A DNA stretch of 26,874 nucleotides from positions 1 to 26,874 of the forward strand of contig RPOS01000038.1 in the NCBI GenBank assembly GCA_003820635.1. Direction: 5' to 3'. The translations under genes were made by a program, and so were the position numbers. Under the pieces are notes generated by a model that ran no database searches, was not told where the DNA came from, and worked only from the letters and a program-made list of their open reading frames with translations. Shown here in pieces: positions 13,274-21,587 of this stretch (the first letter of the stretch is position 1; every line of letters begins with the position of its first letter). Origin of the DNA: Verrucomicrobiaceae bacterium. Lineage in GTDB: Bacteria; Verrucomicrobiota; Verrucomicrobiae; Verrucomicrobiales; Akkermansiaceae.

Positions 13274-13741
13274 CTAGCGCCACAGGTAGGACTGGCGGCT
13301 GGCCAGCTCCCGCCCGCCACGCCACACGCTGGCCCTCCAGGCCAGAACCTTGCCGCCTGTGAAATAGTCATCGCCGATCACCGCAAACTCGGCCACCCCT
13401 GAGTCATCCGACGCCGGAAACGCCTTGGTCATGCGTTTCACACGGCTGGCAGTGGCACCCTGCTGATATTCGAAAACCGCCTCCACCGGCCCCGTGCCGG
13501 CACCTTCGGGATCGTGCCAGACCAGCGTGTAATACTGGCCGAGCCGCTGGCGGCGCTCCGCCATGCTCACCGCCCCATGCAGCCGCCGCGCCTTCTCCAT
13601 CCGCACCATCGGATCTTCGGATGCGCCGCGCCCCTGGTCGCTCAGCCGGAATTGTTTCACCACCAAGGTTTCCCGCGGGCCCGCGCAGGCACTGAGCAAA
13701 ATAGCCGCCAGAATGAGAATGAAACGTTGCACGCCGGGCAT
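13274..13741 (-). CDS. Uncharacterised lipoprotein (155 aa)
   Basis: The N-terminus (MPGVQRFILILAAILLSACAG) is a lipoprotein signal with lipobox LSAC, placing the mature protein in the envelope from Cys19. The 135-residue mature part includes DPMVRMEKARRLHGAVSMAE and RRQRLGQYYTLVWHDPEG, then strands (AVFEYQQG, EFAVIGDDYFTGGKVLAW) and a VWRGGRELASRQSYLWR end. I do not recognise the family; such lipoproteins are common near sigma-factor operons in this phylum, to my recollection. It lies 92 bases upstream of the sigma gene in the same direction and may be read with it. Confidence 0.8.
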   Translation of the reverse strand: MPGVQRFILILAAILLSACAGPRETLVVKQFRLSDQGRGASEDPMVRMEKARRLHGAVSMAERRQRLGQYYTLVWHDPEGAGTGPVEAVFEYQQGATASRVKRMTKAFPASDDSGVAEFAVIGDDYFTGGKVLAWRASVWRGGRELASRQSYLWR

Positions 13742-13795
13742 TCAACCACGGACCCAACGGGATTCAAGAACCATCCCGCCATCGCGGGAATTCAA

Positions 13796-13828
13796 AGCAA
13801 GCAGGGCCATGGCCCTGCTTGCTTTTTT
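13796..13828 (+). terminator. Strong rho-independent terminator, orphan
   Basis: A perfect 13-bp stem (AGCAAGCAGGGCC / GGCCCTGCTTGCT) with only AT between the arms is followed by six T on the plus strand. No plus-strand gene ends nearby; the last is argJ, 3.1 kb upstream. It lies 113 bases before the mnmA start and in the 5' region of the divergent lipoprotein gene. A second, weaker hairpin plus TTTT follows at 13866-13885. Confidence 0.85.
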
Positions 13829-13941
13829 GTGCCTGCGTCATGCCACGGCACCGGCCTCGCTCACCGCGCAGGGGCTTGCGCTTTTGAAGGGCGAAGGTGG
13901 AATGTTTTCGACGCCCGGGCTTCGTTGGTTAAACTCCCGCC

Positions 13942-15051
13942 ATGGCGAAGGTGCTGGTGGGACTCTCGGGCGGCGTGGACAGCGCCGTGGCCGCAGCCCT
14001 GCTTGTGGAGCAGGGCCACGAGGTGACCGCCGGCTACATGAAGAACTGGATCAACGACGAAGGCATCCCCGGCGATTGCCCGTGGGAACAGGACATCGAG
14101 GACGCCCGCGCCGTGGCCAAAACCCTCGGCATCGAGTTCCGGGTGATCGACCTGATCGACTCCTACCGCGACCGCATCGTCGATTATCTCATCGAGGGCT
14201 ACCGCTCCGGCATCACGCCCAATCCGGACGTGTGGTGCAACCGCGAGATGAAATTCGGCATCTTTCTGGATTACGCGCTGGCGCAGGGCTTCGAATTTGT
14301 GGCCACCGGGCACTATGCGCGGCGCCGCACTCTCACAGACGGCTCCTCCGCCATCCTGCGCGGCGCGGATCCCAACAAGGACCAGAGTTATTTCCTGGCG
14401 CTGATGACGCAGCGGCAGGCGGCGCACGCGCTTTTCCCCACCGGCGAGATGCTCAAGCCGGAAGTGCGCGAGGTGGCACGGCGCTTCCATCTTCCAGTGG
14501 CGGAAAAAAAGGACAGCCAGGGCATTTGTTTCCTCGGCCAGGTGAAAATGAGCGATTTCCTCCGCCACTACCTGCCGGATTCGCCGGGAGAAATCGTCGA
14601 TGTTTCCGGCAAGGTGCTCGGCGAACACCGCGGGCTGCACCTTTATACGCTCGGCCAGCGCAAGGGGCACGGCGTGGCTTCCCCACGCGAGGGCATGGCC
14701 TACGTGGTGGTGGGCAAGGATCCGGAGAAAAACCACCTCATCGTCGGCTGGGACAACCCGGATGCGGCGGGGCTTTACACGCGGGAATGCACCGTCGGCA
14801 CGCTCTCGGCGATCAACGAACCTTTCGATGCGAAACGCCTCATCGAAGCCCAGCCGCGCTACCGGGCGAAGGCGGAGCCGGCACTCATGGAGCCGCTGGA
14901 TGGCGGGCGCGTCCGCCTGCAATTCCAGCGCCCGCAGCGTGCCATCGCACCCGGCCAGATCTGCGCCTTCTACGATGGCGGCCGCCTGCTCGGCGGCGGG
15001 GTTTTCGAGAGTCACTCCGCGAGGATCTCGGAGAACTTCTCCGCTCCCTGA
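13942..15051 (+). CDS. mnmA: tRNA-specific 2-thiouridylase
   Basis: 369 residues, full length. MnmA activates U34 of tRNA-Lys, -Glu and -Gln with ATP and inserts sulfur to give s2U34. The PP-loop is SGGVDS at 9-14. The conserved first catalytic Cys99 is in NPDVWCNREMKFG, TGHYAR is at 122-127, and the second Cys196 is in DSQGICFLGQ. The C-terminal beta-barrel follows to the end. The ATG at 13942 immediately precedes the AKVLVGLSGG strand, so the start is secure although no ribosome-binding site is visible. Its last 40 bases overlap the 3' end of the convergent M23 gene. Confidence 0.97.
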   Translation: MAKVLVGLSGGVDSAVAAALLVEQGHEVTAGYMKNWINDEGIPGDCPWEQDIEDARAVAKTLGIEFRVIDLIDSYRDRIVDYLIEGYRSGITPNPDVWCNREMKFGIFLDYALAQGFEFVATGHYARRRTLTDGSSAILRGADPNKDQSYFLALMTQRQAAHALFPTGEMLKPEVREVARRFHLPVAEKKDSQGICFLGQVKMSDFLRHYLPDSPGEIVDVSGKVLGEHRGLHLYTLGQRKGHGVASPREGMAYVVVGKDPEKNHLIVGWDNPDAAGLYTRECTVGTLSAINEPFDAKRLIEAQPRYRAKAEPALMEPLDGGRVRLQFQRPQRAIAPGQICAFYDGGRLLGGGVFESHSARISENFSAP

Positions 15052-15833
15052 ATCTCCAAAGTGGTCCATGGCCTGCCGGCATCCGCCAGCGCGCGGGACA
15101 GGGGCGAGGGAGTAAGATCCTCCCGCTCCGCATGGCGCAGGGCAGCCACCGTCGCCAGCGGATCGAGCCGGTTGAGCGGATACATGGCATAGCCCGCGCC
15201 GATGTCCACGCCGTCGCTGGCGCGCATTTCGAAATGCAGGTGCGCCGGATAATAGCCGTTCGAGGTGCCGACGGTGCCGATTTTCCCACCGCGCGGCACG
15301 AGTGCCCCGCGGGCCACGTCAATGCGGTCGAGATGCGCATACATCGAGTGCAGCGTGCGGCCATCCGGCGCGCCGTGGGCGATGACGACGAGTTTTCCCC
15401 AGCCAGGCGAGGGTTCGCCGGCATAGAGCACCAAGCCATCGGCGGTGGAAAACACCGGATCACCGAGATCCGTGTCCATGCCGCCGATGCCGTTGAGGTC
15501 GTCGCCGGTGTGGCGTCCACCACGTTTTTCGTTCATTTCCCAGAACTTCTGGGCGTTGTAAACGAGTCCGCCGTGCTCCGAGCCCAGCGGCGGATCAAAG
15601 CGCGTGGCCCGTGGGATTTGCGCGGTCTGCCATGCGGAAAGAAAATGAAAGCGATGATCCGGCGCGCCGCCATCCGGCATTCCCAAAGGCGCGTCCGCAT
15701 CCTGGAAGCCGATGCGCTCGACGGGCGGCTTTTCACCCATGCGCCACAGCACCACGCCCACGATCCCCGCAGCGGCGGCAAGCGTGAGCAGCATCAGCAG
15801 ATTGGAGGTGGACGTCCGCACGGCTGCAAGCAT
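15012..15833 (-). CDS. Membrane-anchored M23 family metallopeptidase
   Basis: From the ATG at 15833 the protein has 273 residues: an N-terminal signal anchor (NLLMLLTLAAAAGIVGVVLW) and an LytM/M23 domain at about 95-220. Zinc and catalytic residues are visible: His108 and Asp112 in HTGDDLNG, His167 in YAHLD, and His198/His200 in AHLHFE. M23 enzymes cut peptidoglycan cross-links or, in degenerate forms, activate amidases; the intact motifs favour an active endopeptidase. The open frame continues 86 codons further upstream without a signal, and that part overlaps the divergent gene, so 15833 is preferred. It pairs divergently with a paralogue at 15923. Confidence 0.87.
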   Translation of the reverse strand: MLAAVRTSTSNLLMLLTLAAAAGIVGVVLWRMGEKPPVERIGFQDADAPLGMPDGGAPDHRFHFLSAWQTAQIPRATRFDPPLGSEHGGLVYNAQKFWEMNEKRGGRHTGDDLNGIGGMDTDLGDPVFSTADGLVLYAGEPSPGWGKLVVIAHGAPDGRTLHSMYAHLDRIDVARGALVPRGGKIGTVGTSNGYYPAHLHFEMRASDGVDIGAGYAMYPLNRLDPLATVAALRHAEREDLTPSPLSRALADAGRPWTTLEIQGAEKFSEILAE

Positions 15834-15922
15834 GCGAAACACCACTCCAACAATCAAGCCAGCTGTCTCAGGCACCTTTTTGCGCTTGCGGGCCAGCGTC
15901 CCGGCCGGTGGAGTGACGCCCG

Positions 15923-16591
15923 ATGACGCGCTTGTGGCAAATGCCCAAAGGATGGATCGCGGCCTGGCTGCTGCTCGCGCTTGGCTGCGCCCTGGCGACG
16001 GCGGCGTCCGCCCAGCAGGTGAAGGTGAATTTTGCGGACGGCTTTGATTTCCCGGTCGGCAAACCGAATGCCGACGGCTACTACAAGTCACGCGGCCTGC
16101 GTTTGCGCTCGCCCCAGCACTTTGGCGAGGACTGGAACGGCCGAGCCGGTGGCAACTCCGACATCGGGGATCCGGTCTATGCCATCGCGGATGGAGTTGT
16201 CACCTTCGCCCACAACGTCCGCGGCGGCTGGGGAAACGTGGTGCTCACCCGCCATGCCTACCGGGATCCCGCATCCGGCCAGGTGAAATACATCGACACC
16301 CTCAATGGCCACCTCGACCGCATGACGGTCAGGACCGGCCAGATCATCAAGCGCGGCGAGCAGATCGGCACCATTGGCACCAATTCCGGCATGTATCCCG
16401 CCCACCTCCATTTCGAGATCCGCTACAACATCCACATCGGCCTGCATCGCAACGTCGCCCCGGACACGCTCGAGCACTGGGCGGACCCCACCCAGTTCAT
16501 CAACCGCTACCGCAAGCTCAACCGCGAGTGGCGGCCGGCGTCCATCCCCACCGGCACCTATCAGCCCTACGGCGGATACAAGGGGCTGTGA
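15923..16591 (+). CDS. Secreted M23 family metallopeptidase
   Basis: 222 residues. A signal peptide (to about residue 30, LLLALGCALATAASA) precedes an M23 domain with all ligands: His66 and Asp70 in HFGEDWNG, His130 in NGHLDRM, and His161/His163 in AHLHFE. It shares the H-x-G-x-D-x-NG and YPAHLHFE signatures with the divergent neighbour, so the two are paralogues, one anchored and one secreted. The ATG at 15941 (MPKGW) is an alternative start. The last 50 residues (NIHIGLHRNV, then YQPYGGYKGL) lie outside the core domain. Its stop lies seven bases from the stop of the convergent metalloprotease gene. Confidence 0.9.
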   Translation: MTRLWQMPKGWIAAWLLLALGCALATAASAQQVKVNFADGFDFPVGKPNADGYYKSRGLRLRSPQHFGEDWNGRAGGNSDIGDPVYAIADGVVTFAHNVRGGWGNVVLTRHAYRDPASGQVKYIDTLNGHLDRMTVRTGQIIKRGEQIGTIGTNSGMYPAHLHFEIRYNIHIGLHRNVAPDTLEHWADPTQFINRYRKLNREWRPASIPTGTYQPYGGYKGL

Positions 16592-16598
16592 CGCGGCG

Positions 16599-17795
16599 TT
16601 ATTTTCCCGCGCCGAATGTCAGCTCCACTCCCCGGCGCTTCCACGCCTTGGTCACCTCCGTTTCGAGCTGTTCGAAAGTGCGCCCGTCCAACAGGGCTGC
16701 CAGCGCTTCCTCACCGGTGGTCCCGTCGCGCAGCGCCTTGAGGAATTGCTTGATGCGTTTGGCGTCGCCATCGCCATCCATCTGCAGGAAGTAATAGGTG
16801 ATCAGCAACCCGGCCCCGTAATTCAACTGGGTTTTTTCCAGAAAACTCTGGTAACTCTGGAGCATGAAGGTTTTCAAGCCGGGCAGTTGGATCTCCGTGC
16901 CCAGCGCCCGGCCGCCATTGCCTTTCGAGCCGTATCCCGTGGCGTAGTCGATGATGTCCCGATGGTTGTTCCGCACGCTGTAAGCGCCGGAACGGTAGGG
17001 CGTCACGGCGATGTATTCGGCGATGCCCTCGGTGAACCAGCCCATGCCGCCCGGTTCGAAATAAGCCTCCGCCGTGAGCTGGTGAGTCAGTTCATGCGGA
17101 AGTGTCTTGCTGCTCTTGTCGCGGTCCAGCATGTAGCCGTCGCCCACCGGGCGGACCCCCAGGCTGGTGAGCGGCACCAGCACATGCGCATCCCTTCCTT
17201 GAAAAACCCCGGCGCTTGAGGGAGGGCCGCCGGCATCAACGTAATCATTGAATTTCTCGAACAGACGGATCTGGAGTTTCCCATCGGTTCTTTTGCCGCC
17301 ATCCAGGCCGATCGGCAGCGAGCGGCAGAACAAATAGGTGGCTTCGAACATCACGGCAAAGCCCTTGACCACCGTTTTTGAAAGCCGGACATCACTCGTA
17401 TAGCGGTAGTTCGCACTTTCATAAATGAAGCGTTTCTTCTCCGCGTCCTCCTCGACGACGGTGATCTCCGGATCCTCCCCGTATTTGATGCGGTCAGGCC
17501 AGGGAGCGTCGAAACTCAATCCGGGTTCTTGCAAACCAGCCGGATCCTGCGTTGTCGCGGCCTTGCCGGCATCCCCCTCATTTTCCTGGCTTCGGGCGAA
17601 TTCGGCATCCGCGGCGCAAAGCTTGGCAAGCGGGAAGGGCACCTTGCGGCCGTCCTTCAGTTCGAGAATGACCGACTCACCCTCCATGCCGAGCATCCGC
17701 GCCTCGATGCTGCGGTCCCGAAGATCCGTCCACGACCGCATTTCGCCCGCATGGGCAAATCCGGCGAGAAACAACACATGAATGAGCAGGCGCAT
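16599..17795 (-). CDS. Secreted SHD1-domain zinc metalloprotease (gluzincin type)
   Basis: From the ATG at 17795 (MRLLIHVLFLAGFAHA, a signal peptide) the protein has 398 residues. Residues about 21-68 form an SLA1-homology-1 (SHD1) domain (RSWTDLRDRSIEARMLG, LELKDGRKVPFPLAKL), a module abundant in secreted proteins of PVC bacteria. A central domain leads to the zinc motif HELTH (234-238), with the third ligand probably Glu256 in WFTEGIAEY, as in gluzincins. It should therefore be an exported peptidase; the substrate is unknown. An in-frame ATG at 17819 adds eight residues before the signal. It is convergent with the M23 gene. Confidence 0.83.
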   Translation of the reverse strand: MRLLIHVLFLAGFAHAGEMRSWTDLRDRSIEARMLGMEGESVILELKDGRKVPFPLAKLCAADAEFARSQENEGDAGKAATTQDPAGLQEPGLSFDAPWPDRIKYGEDPEITVVEEDAEKKRFIYESANYRYTSDVRLSKTVVKGFAVMFEATYLFCRSLPIGLDGGKRTDGKLQIRLFEKFNDYVDAGGPPSSAGVFQGRDAHVLVPLTSLGVRPVGDGYMLDRDKSSKTLPHELTHQLTAEAYFEPGGMGWFTEGIAEYIAVTPYRSGAYSVRNNHRDIIDYATGYGSKGNGGRALGTEIQLPGLKTFMLQSYQSFLEKTQLNYGAGLLITYYFLQMDGDGDAKRIKQFLKALRDGTTGEEALAALLDGRTFEQLETEVTKAWKRRGVELTFGAGK

Positions 17796-17911
17796 GACGT
17801 GAATGGCTGAATTGATCACCGTCTATTCCCACCACCGCCGGGAGTCGAAGGAAATTTCTCACCGGCCGGCATTCCACGGCGGAAAAAGTTGGAAAAACCG
17901 GCATCGCATCC

Positions 17912-18853
17912 ATGATGCCGCCGCGACCCATGGAACAACCTGAAGAAATCATGCCTGTGGCGGAAGCCGCCGAAAAGCCTCCCGCCCCGGGGTGGCGTGA
18001 GGATTTAACCGTGCTGATGAAGGTGCGGCTGAATTTCTTCGTGCTCATCACCGCCTTCTTCGGATTCCTGCTCGCCTCGCGCGGCGCGCCTTTCGACTGG
18101 ATGAGGCTCGTGCACACCATTCTCGGCACGGCCGCCGCCGCTTTCGGTGCCTCTGCATTCAACCAGCTCATGGAGGTGGATCTGGACGCGCGGATGAAAC
18201 GCACCGCAGACCGGCCGCTGCCATCGCGCCGGATGGACCCGTTGGTGGCCTTCGGCATCGGCTGGGTGCTCTCCGCCATCGGCATCATCCACCTCGCCGT
18301 GCAGGTGGGACACCTCGCCGCCTATCTCACCGCCACCACCATCGCGATCTATGTGTTTGTTTACACACCCCTCAAACGATTCAGCTCCACCAACACGCTG
18401 GTCGGAGCCATTCCCGGTGCCATCCCGCCGGTCATCGGCTGGGTCGGCGCCGGCGGCCACCTCGGCTGGGAGGCATGGTTTCTCTTCGGCCTGCTCTTCC
18501 TCTGGCAGTTGCCGCACTTCATCGCCATCAACTGGCTCTGCCGCGACGAGTATGAATCCGTGGGTTACAAAATGTGGTCCAACGGCGATCTAACAGGGCG
18601 CAAAAGCGGCGCGCTCTCCGCCATCTTCTGCCTGGTGCTCGCGGCATGGTCGCTGGTGCCCGCGCTGCTGGGTTTCGCCAACCTGCTGTGGACCATCGCC
18701 GGCCCCTTGCTCGCGCTCATCATGATGGCGCTGGCGCTGAAGTTCTCGCGCGACGGCGAGCGCGCCTCGGCCCGCCGGCTGTTTCTCTACACCTTGCTAT
18801 ACCTGCCGGCCTCGCTGCTGGTGCTGGCACTCGCATGGAAGGTCCGCCCATGA
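17912..18853 (+). CDS. ctaB: Protoheme IX farnesyltransferase (heme O synthase)
   Basis: 313 residues, an integral membrane UbiA-family prenyltransferase. The first prenyl-diphosphate site is NQLMEVDLDARMKRT (84-98). YTPLKRFSSTNTLVGAIPGA and the PHFIAINWLCRDEY loop are specific to CyoE/CtaB rather than to UbiA or MenA. It makes heme O for cytochrome oxidases from heme B and farnesyl diphosphate. About eight to nine transmembrane helices are apparent. Methionines at 1, 2, 7 and 14 make the exact start uncertain. No oxidase subunit genes are visible here, so it is detached from the usual cta cluster. Its TGA overlaps the ATG of the next gene. Confidence 0.92.
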   Translation: MMPPRPMEQPEEIMPVAEAAEKPPAPGWREDLTVLMKVRLNFFVLITAFFGFLLASRGAPFDWMRLVHTILGTAAAAFGASAFNQLMEVDLDARMKRTADRPLPSRRMDPLVAFGIGWVLSAIGIIHLAVQVGHLAAYLTATTIAIYVFVYTPLKRFSSTNTLVGAIPGAIPPVIGWVGAGGHLGWEAWFLFGLLFLWQLPHFIAINWLCRDEYESVGYKMWSNGDLTGRKSGALSAIFCLVLAAWSLVPALLGFANLLWTIAGPLLALIMMALALKFSRDGERASARRLFLYTLLYLPASLLVLALAWKVRP

Positions 18854-19575
18854 GTGCCGCCACCGATCTGATCGCCTCCACCCGGAGGCTTTGCGACGCG
18901 CTCGGGGATCTGACCTTCGCCGCGCCTGTGGCCTGTGTTTACCGTCCACTCCAATACGCGTGGCGGCCGCATCAGCGCTATCTGGAACGCTATGGGCGGG
19001 GCCCCAAGCGCGTGGTGTTTCTCGGCATGAATCCGGGCCCGTTCGGCATGGCGCAAACCGGCGTGCCGTTTGGCGAGGTGGCCGCCGTGCGCGATTGGCT
19101 GGAAATCCATGAACCGGTGGATAAACCCGCCGGCGAGCATCCCAAGCGGCCCGTCGAGGGTTTCAACTGCACACGCTCGGAAGTGAGCGGCCGCCGCCTG
19201 TGGGGATTGTTCGCGGAGCGCTTCGGCACGGCGGACGCCTTCTTCAAGGATCACTTCGTGCTCAACTACTGCCCGCTGGTGTGGATGAGCGCGACCGGCG
19301 CGAATCTAACACCCGACAAGCTGCCCGCCGCGGAAATGGCACCGGTGGAAGATGCCTGCCTCGCCCACCTCGCGGAAGTCATCGGCCTGCTCAAGCCTTC
19401 TTTCCTGATCGGCATCGGCGGCTTTGCCGAGCAACGCCTGCTCCGCGCTGCGGAAACAAGCGGCAGCAAGGCCGCCATCGGCCGCATCCTTCATCCATCG
19501 CCCGCATCTCCTGCCGCAAACCGCGGCTGGGCGGAGGCGGCGTCACGCCAACTCGCCGCACTCGGCATCTGGTGA
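18850..19575 (+). CDS. SMUG1-type single-strand-selective uracil-DNA glycosylase
   Basis: 241 residues. Motif 1 is GMNPGPFGMAQTGVPFGE (59-76), with the catalytic-water Asn61 typical of SMUG1. Motif 2 is HPSPASP (215-221), followed by ANRGW. SMUG1 removes uracil and oxidised pyrimidines from DNA; it is best known from animals but also occurs in a restricted set of bacteria including PVC members. The start overlaps the ctaB stop in an ATGA arrangement, implying translational coupling. An alternative longer frame upstream is a shadow of ctaB. It is convergent with the SirB1-like gene, with only seven bases between the stops. Confidence 0.92.
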   Translation: MSAATDLIASTRRLCDALGDLTFAAPVACVYRPLQYAWRPHQRYLERYGRGPKRVVFLGMNPGPFGMAQTGVPFGEVAAVRDWLEIHEPVDKPAGEHPKRPVEGFNCTRSEVSGRRLWGLFAERFGTADAFFKDHFVLNYCPLVWMSATGANLTPDKLPAAEMAPVEDACLAHLAEVIGLLKPSFLIGIGGFAEQRLLRAAETSGSKAAIGRILHPSPASPAANRGWAEAASRQLAALGIW

Positions 19576-19582
19576 ACGCCGC

Positions 19583-20440
19583 TCACTTGAGCGTGCCACG
19601 CAGCTTGCGCACCAGCCGCGCATCATCCCTGCGGCCCTCCCCTTCCAGCGCCGCGACCAGATTGTTGAACAGTCGCAACAACACCGTGCCCGGGTCTGCG
19701 GACTGGCGCAGCACATTGCGCTCCGCCCGGCCGATCTCCGGATCTTCTAACAGAGATGCCTGGAGATGCAGCCGGCCGCGATCGAAGCAATCGACGATGA
19801 TCGGATAACCGTCCTCGTAAATGCGGCAGAGGAAATGCCCGGGAAAGTTCACCGCCTCCACCACGAGCTCGAGACGCCGGGCGACGAGTTGGAAAATCAA
19901 GGCAAGGCCCAGCGGGTTGGAGCGGCCCTCGGCAATGGCCCATGCGAGATCCGAGTTGCGCGGATCTTCATACCCGGCCTCGTTTCCAACCAGCCTTCCC
20001 TCTTCAAACAGAAAAGCGCGCAAATCATTGGCGCTGCCGACACCGGCTTCATCCGCCTCCTCCGCCAACAGGTCGAGCGCGTCGGAGAGCGGCTGGCGCA
20101 ACGAGACCCCATCGTGCAGGAAATCCGAAATCACGCGCAGCAGTGCCTCGAAGGCCTCCCAATCCTCGCGCAGCGCCGCGGCTCCACCGCTGGGTGCCAG
20201 CCACTCGTGCTCCAATGCCGCGCGCCGGGCCGGGCGCAGCAATACCACCAGCACCTCGCGTTCGCTGTCACTCAGCCCGCGCGGATGCGTGGCGAGAAAC
20301 TCACTCAGATCCCCGCCGCCGCACAGCGCCAGCCGCCCGGCCACGCGCGCACGCACCTCGGGCGTCTCGTCATCGAGCAGCCGCAACAGGGCGGCCAGTT
20401 CCTCAGGCGCAGGCGGCGCCTCATGCAGCGGTGAACTCAA
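19583..20440 (-). CDS. SirB1/transglutaminase-like family protein
   Basis: 285 residues. The central part, about 150-220, carries the SirB1 signature: SNPLGLALIFQLVARRLEL followed by VNFPGHFLCRIYEDG and IVDCFDRG. The N-terminal 100 residues are helical, with a HEAT-like opening (LLRLLDDETPEVRARVAGRL). SirB1 proteins belong to the transglutaminase-like superfamily; their biochemical activity is not established. The C-terminus has a LLRLFNNLVAALEGEG helix, also typical. It starts 30 bases downstream of tRNA-Val on the same strand. One CTAACAG word is at 19747. Confidence 0.85.
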   Translation of the reverse strand: MSSPLHEAPPAPEELAALLRLLDDETPEVRARVAGRLALCGGGDLSEFLATHPRGLSDSEREVLVVLLRPARRAALEHEWLAPSGGAAALREDWEAFEALLRVISDFLHDGVSLRQPLSDALDLLAEEADEAGVGSANDLRAFLFEEGRLVGNEAGYEDPRNSDLAWAIAEGRSNPLGLALIFQLVARRLELVVEAVNFPGHFLCRIYEDGYPIIVDCFDRGRLHLQASLLEDPEIGRAERNVLRQSADPGTVLLRLFNNLVAALEGEGRRDDARLVRKLRGTLK

Positions 20441-20470
20441 AACGGAATCGCAGGGTGAGATAACATCGGA

Positions 20471-20545
20471 TGGTGCGCGATACTGGGTTCGAACCAGTGA
20501 CCCCCTCCGTGTCAGGGAGGTGCTCTACCACTGAGCTAACCGCGC
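20471..20545 (-). tRNA. tRNA-Val (anticodon GAC), CCA encoded
   Basis: The minus strand gives acceptor GCGCGGT/ATCGCGC with one G-U pair, D arm GCTCAGTGGTAGAGC, anticodon stem CCTCC/GGAGG around CTGACAC (anticodon GAC, reading GUC and GUU), and T arm ACTGG-TTCGAAC-CCAGT. Discriminator A is followed by an encoded CCA at 20473-20471. Confidence 0.96.
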
Positions 20546-20614
20546 GTTACCGTTTCGTCCGGGGCGCGGGAAGCTAGGACGGCGCCCCCCCGCGATGCAA
20601 TCCCTTTTTCTGTG

Positions 20615-20650
20615 AAAAAAGCGAGGCGGGGGATCCGCAGATCCCCCGCC
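20615..20650 (-). terminator. Rho-independent terminator of the BlaI-H1 gene
   Basis: On the minus strand an 11-bp GC-rich stem (GGCGGGGGATC / GATCCCCCGCC, loop TGCG) is followed by TCGC and six T (20620-20615). It lies 80 bases after the stop of the gene at 20731-21441 and 70 bases before tRNA-Val, insulating the tRNA from that transcript. Confidence 0.85.
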
Positions 20651-20730
20651 GTTGACCATTCCCTCACCGGAACCGCGGGGCGGCTGCCATTCAGGCAGGG
20701 CCGCCGCCGCAGTCCGTATGGGCATTGGAA

Positions 20731-21441
<711 letters not shown>

Positions 21442-21468
21442 GCTTTGTAAGCTCGTTGCTTGTGCACG

Positions 21469-21497
21469 ATATGACTAGTAGTTCGGAGATCCGTCAA
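21469..21497 (-). promoter_or_regulatory. Candidate sigma-70 promoter of the BlaI-H1 gene
   Basis: On the minus strand TTGACG (21497-21492) and TCATAT (21474-21469) are separated by 17 bases. The predicted start point lies about 20 bases before the ATG. The palindrome ACTAGT (21474-21479) lies at the spacer/-10 junction, where a BlaI-type autorepressor could bind, but the classical TACA/TGTA half-sites are not seen. The -10 is a poor match. Confidence 0.35.
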
Positions 21498-21587
21498 GTT
21501 GAAACGCATCGATTTTCAAGAAAACTTTAGCACCTCGGATGAGGTGATTTGCGATCTACGATGCAGGCCGTAGCACGCTGCGAGCGC

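Noticed and set aside
13563..15926. A 787-codon open frame across mnmA and the antisense of the M23 gene
   Set aside because: It lies in a different frame from mnmA, whose motifs are complete, and its translation is Arg/Gly/Ala-rich without domains; it is a GC-driven shadow.
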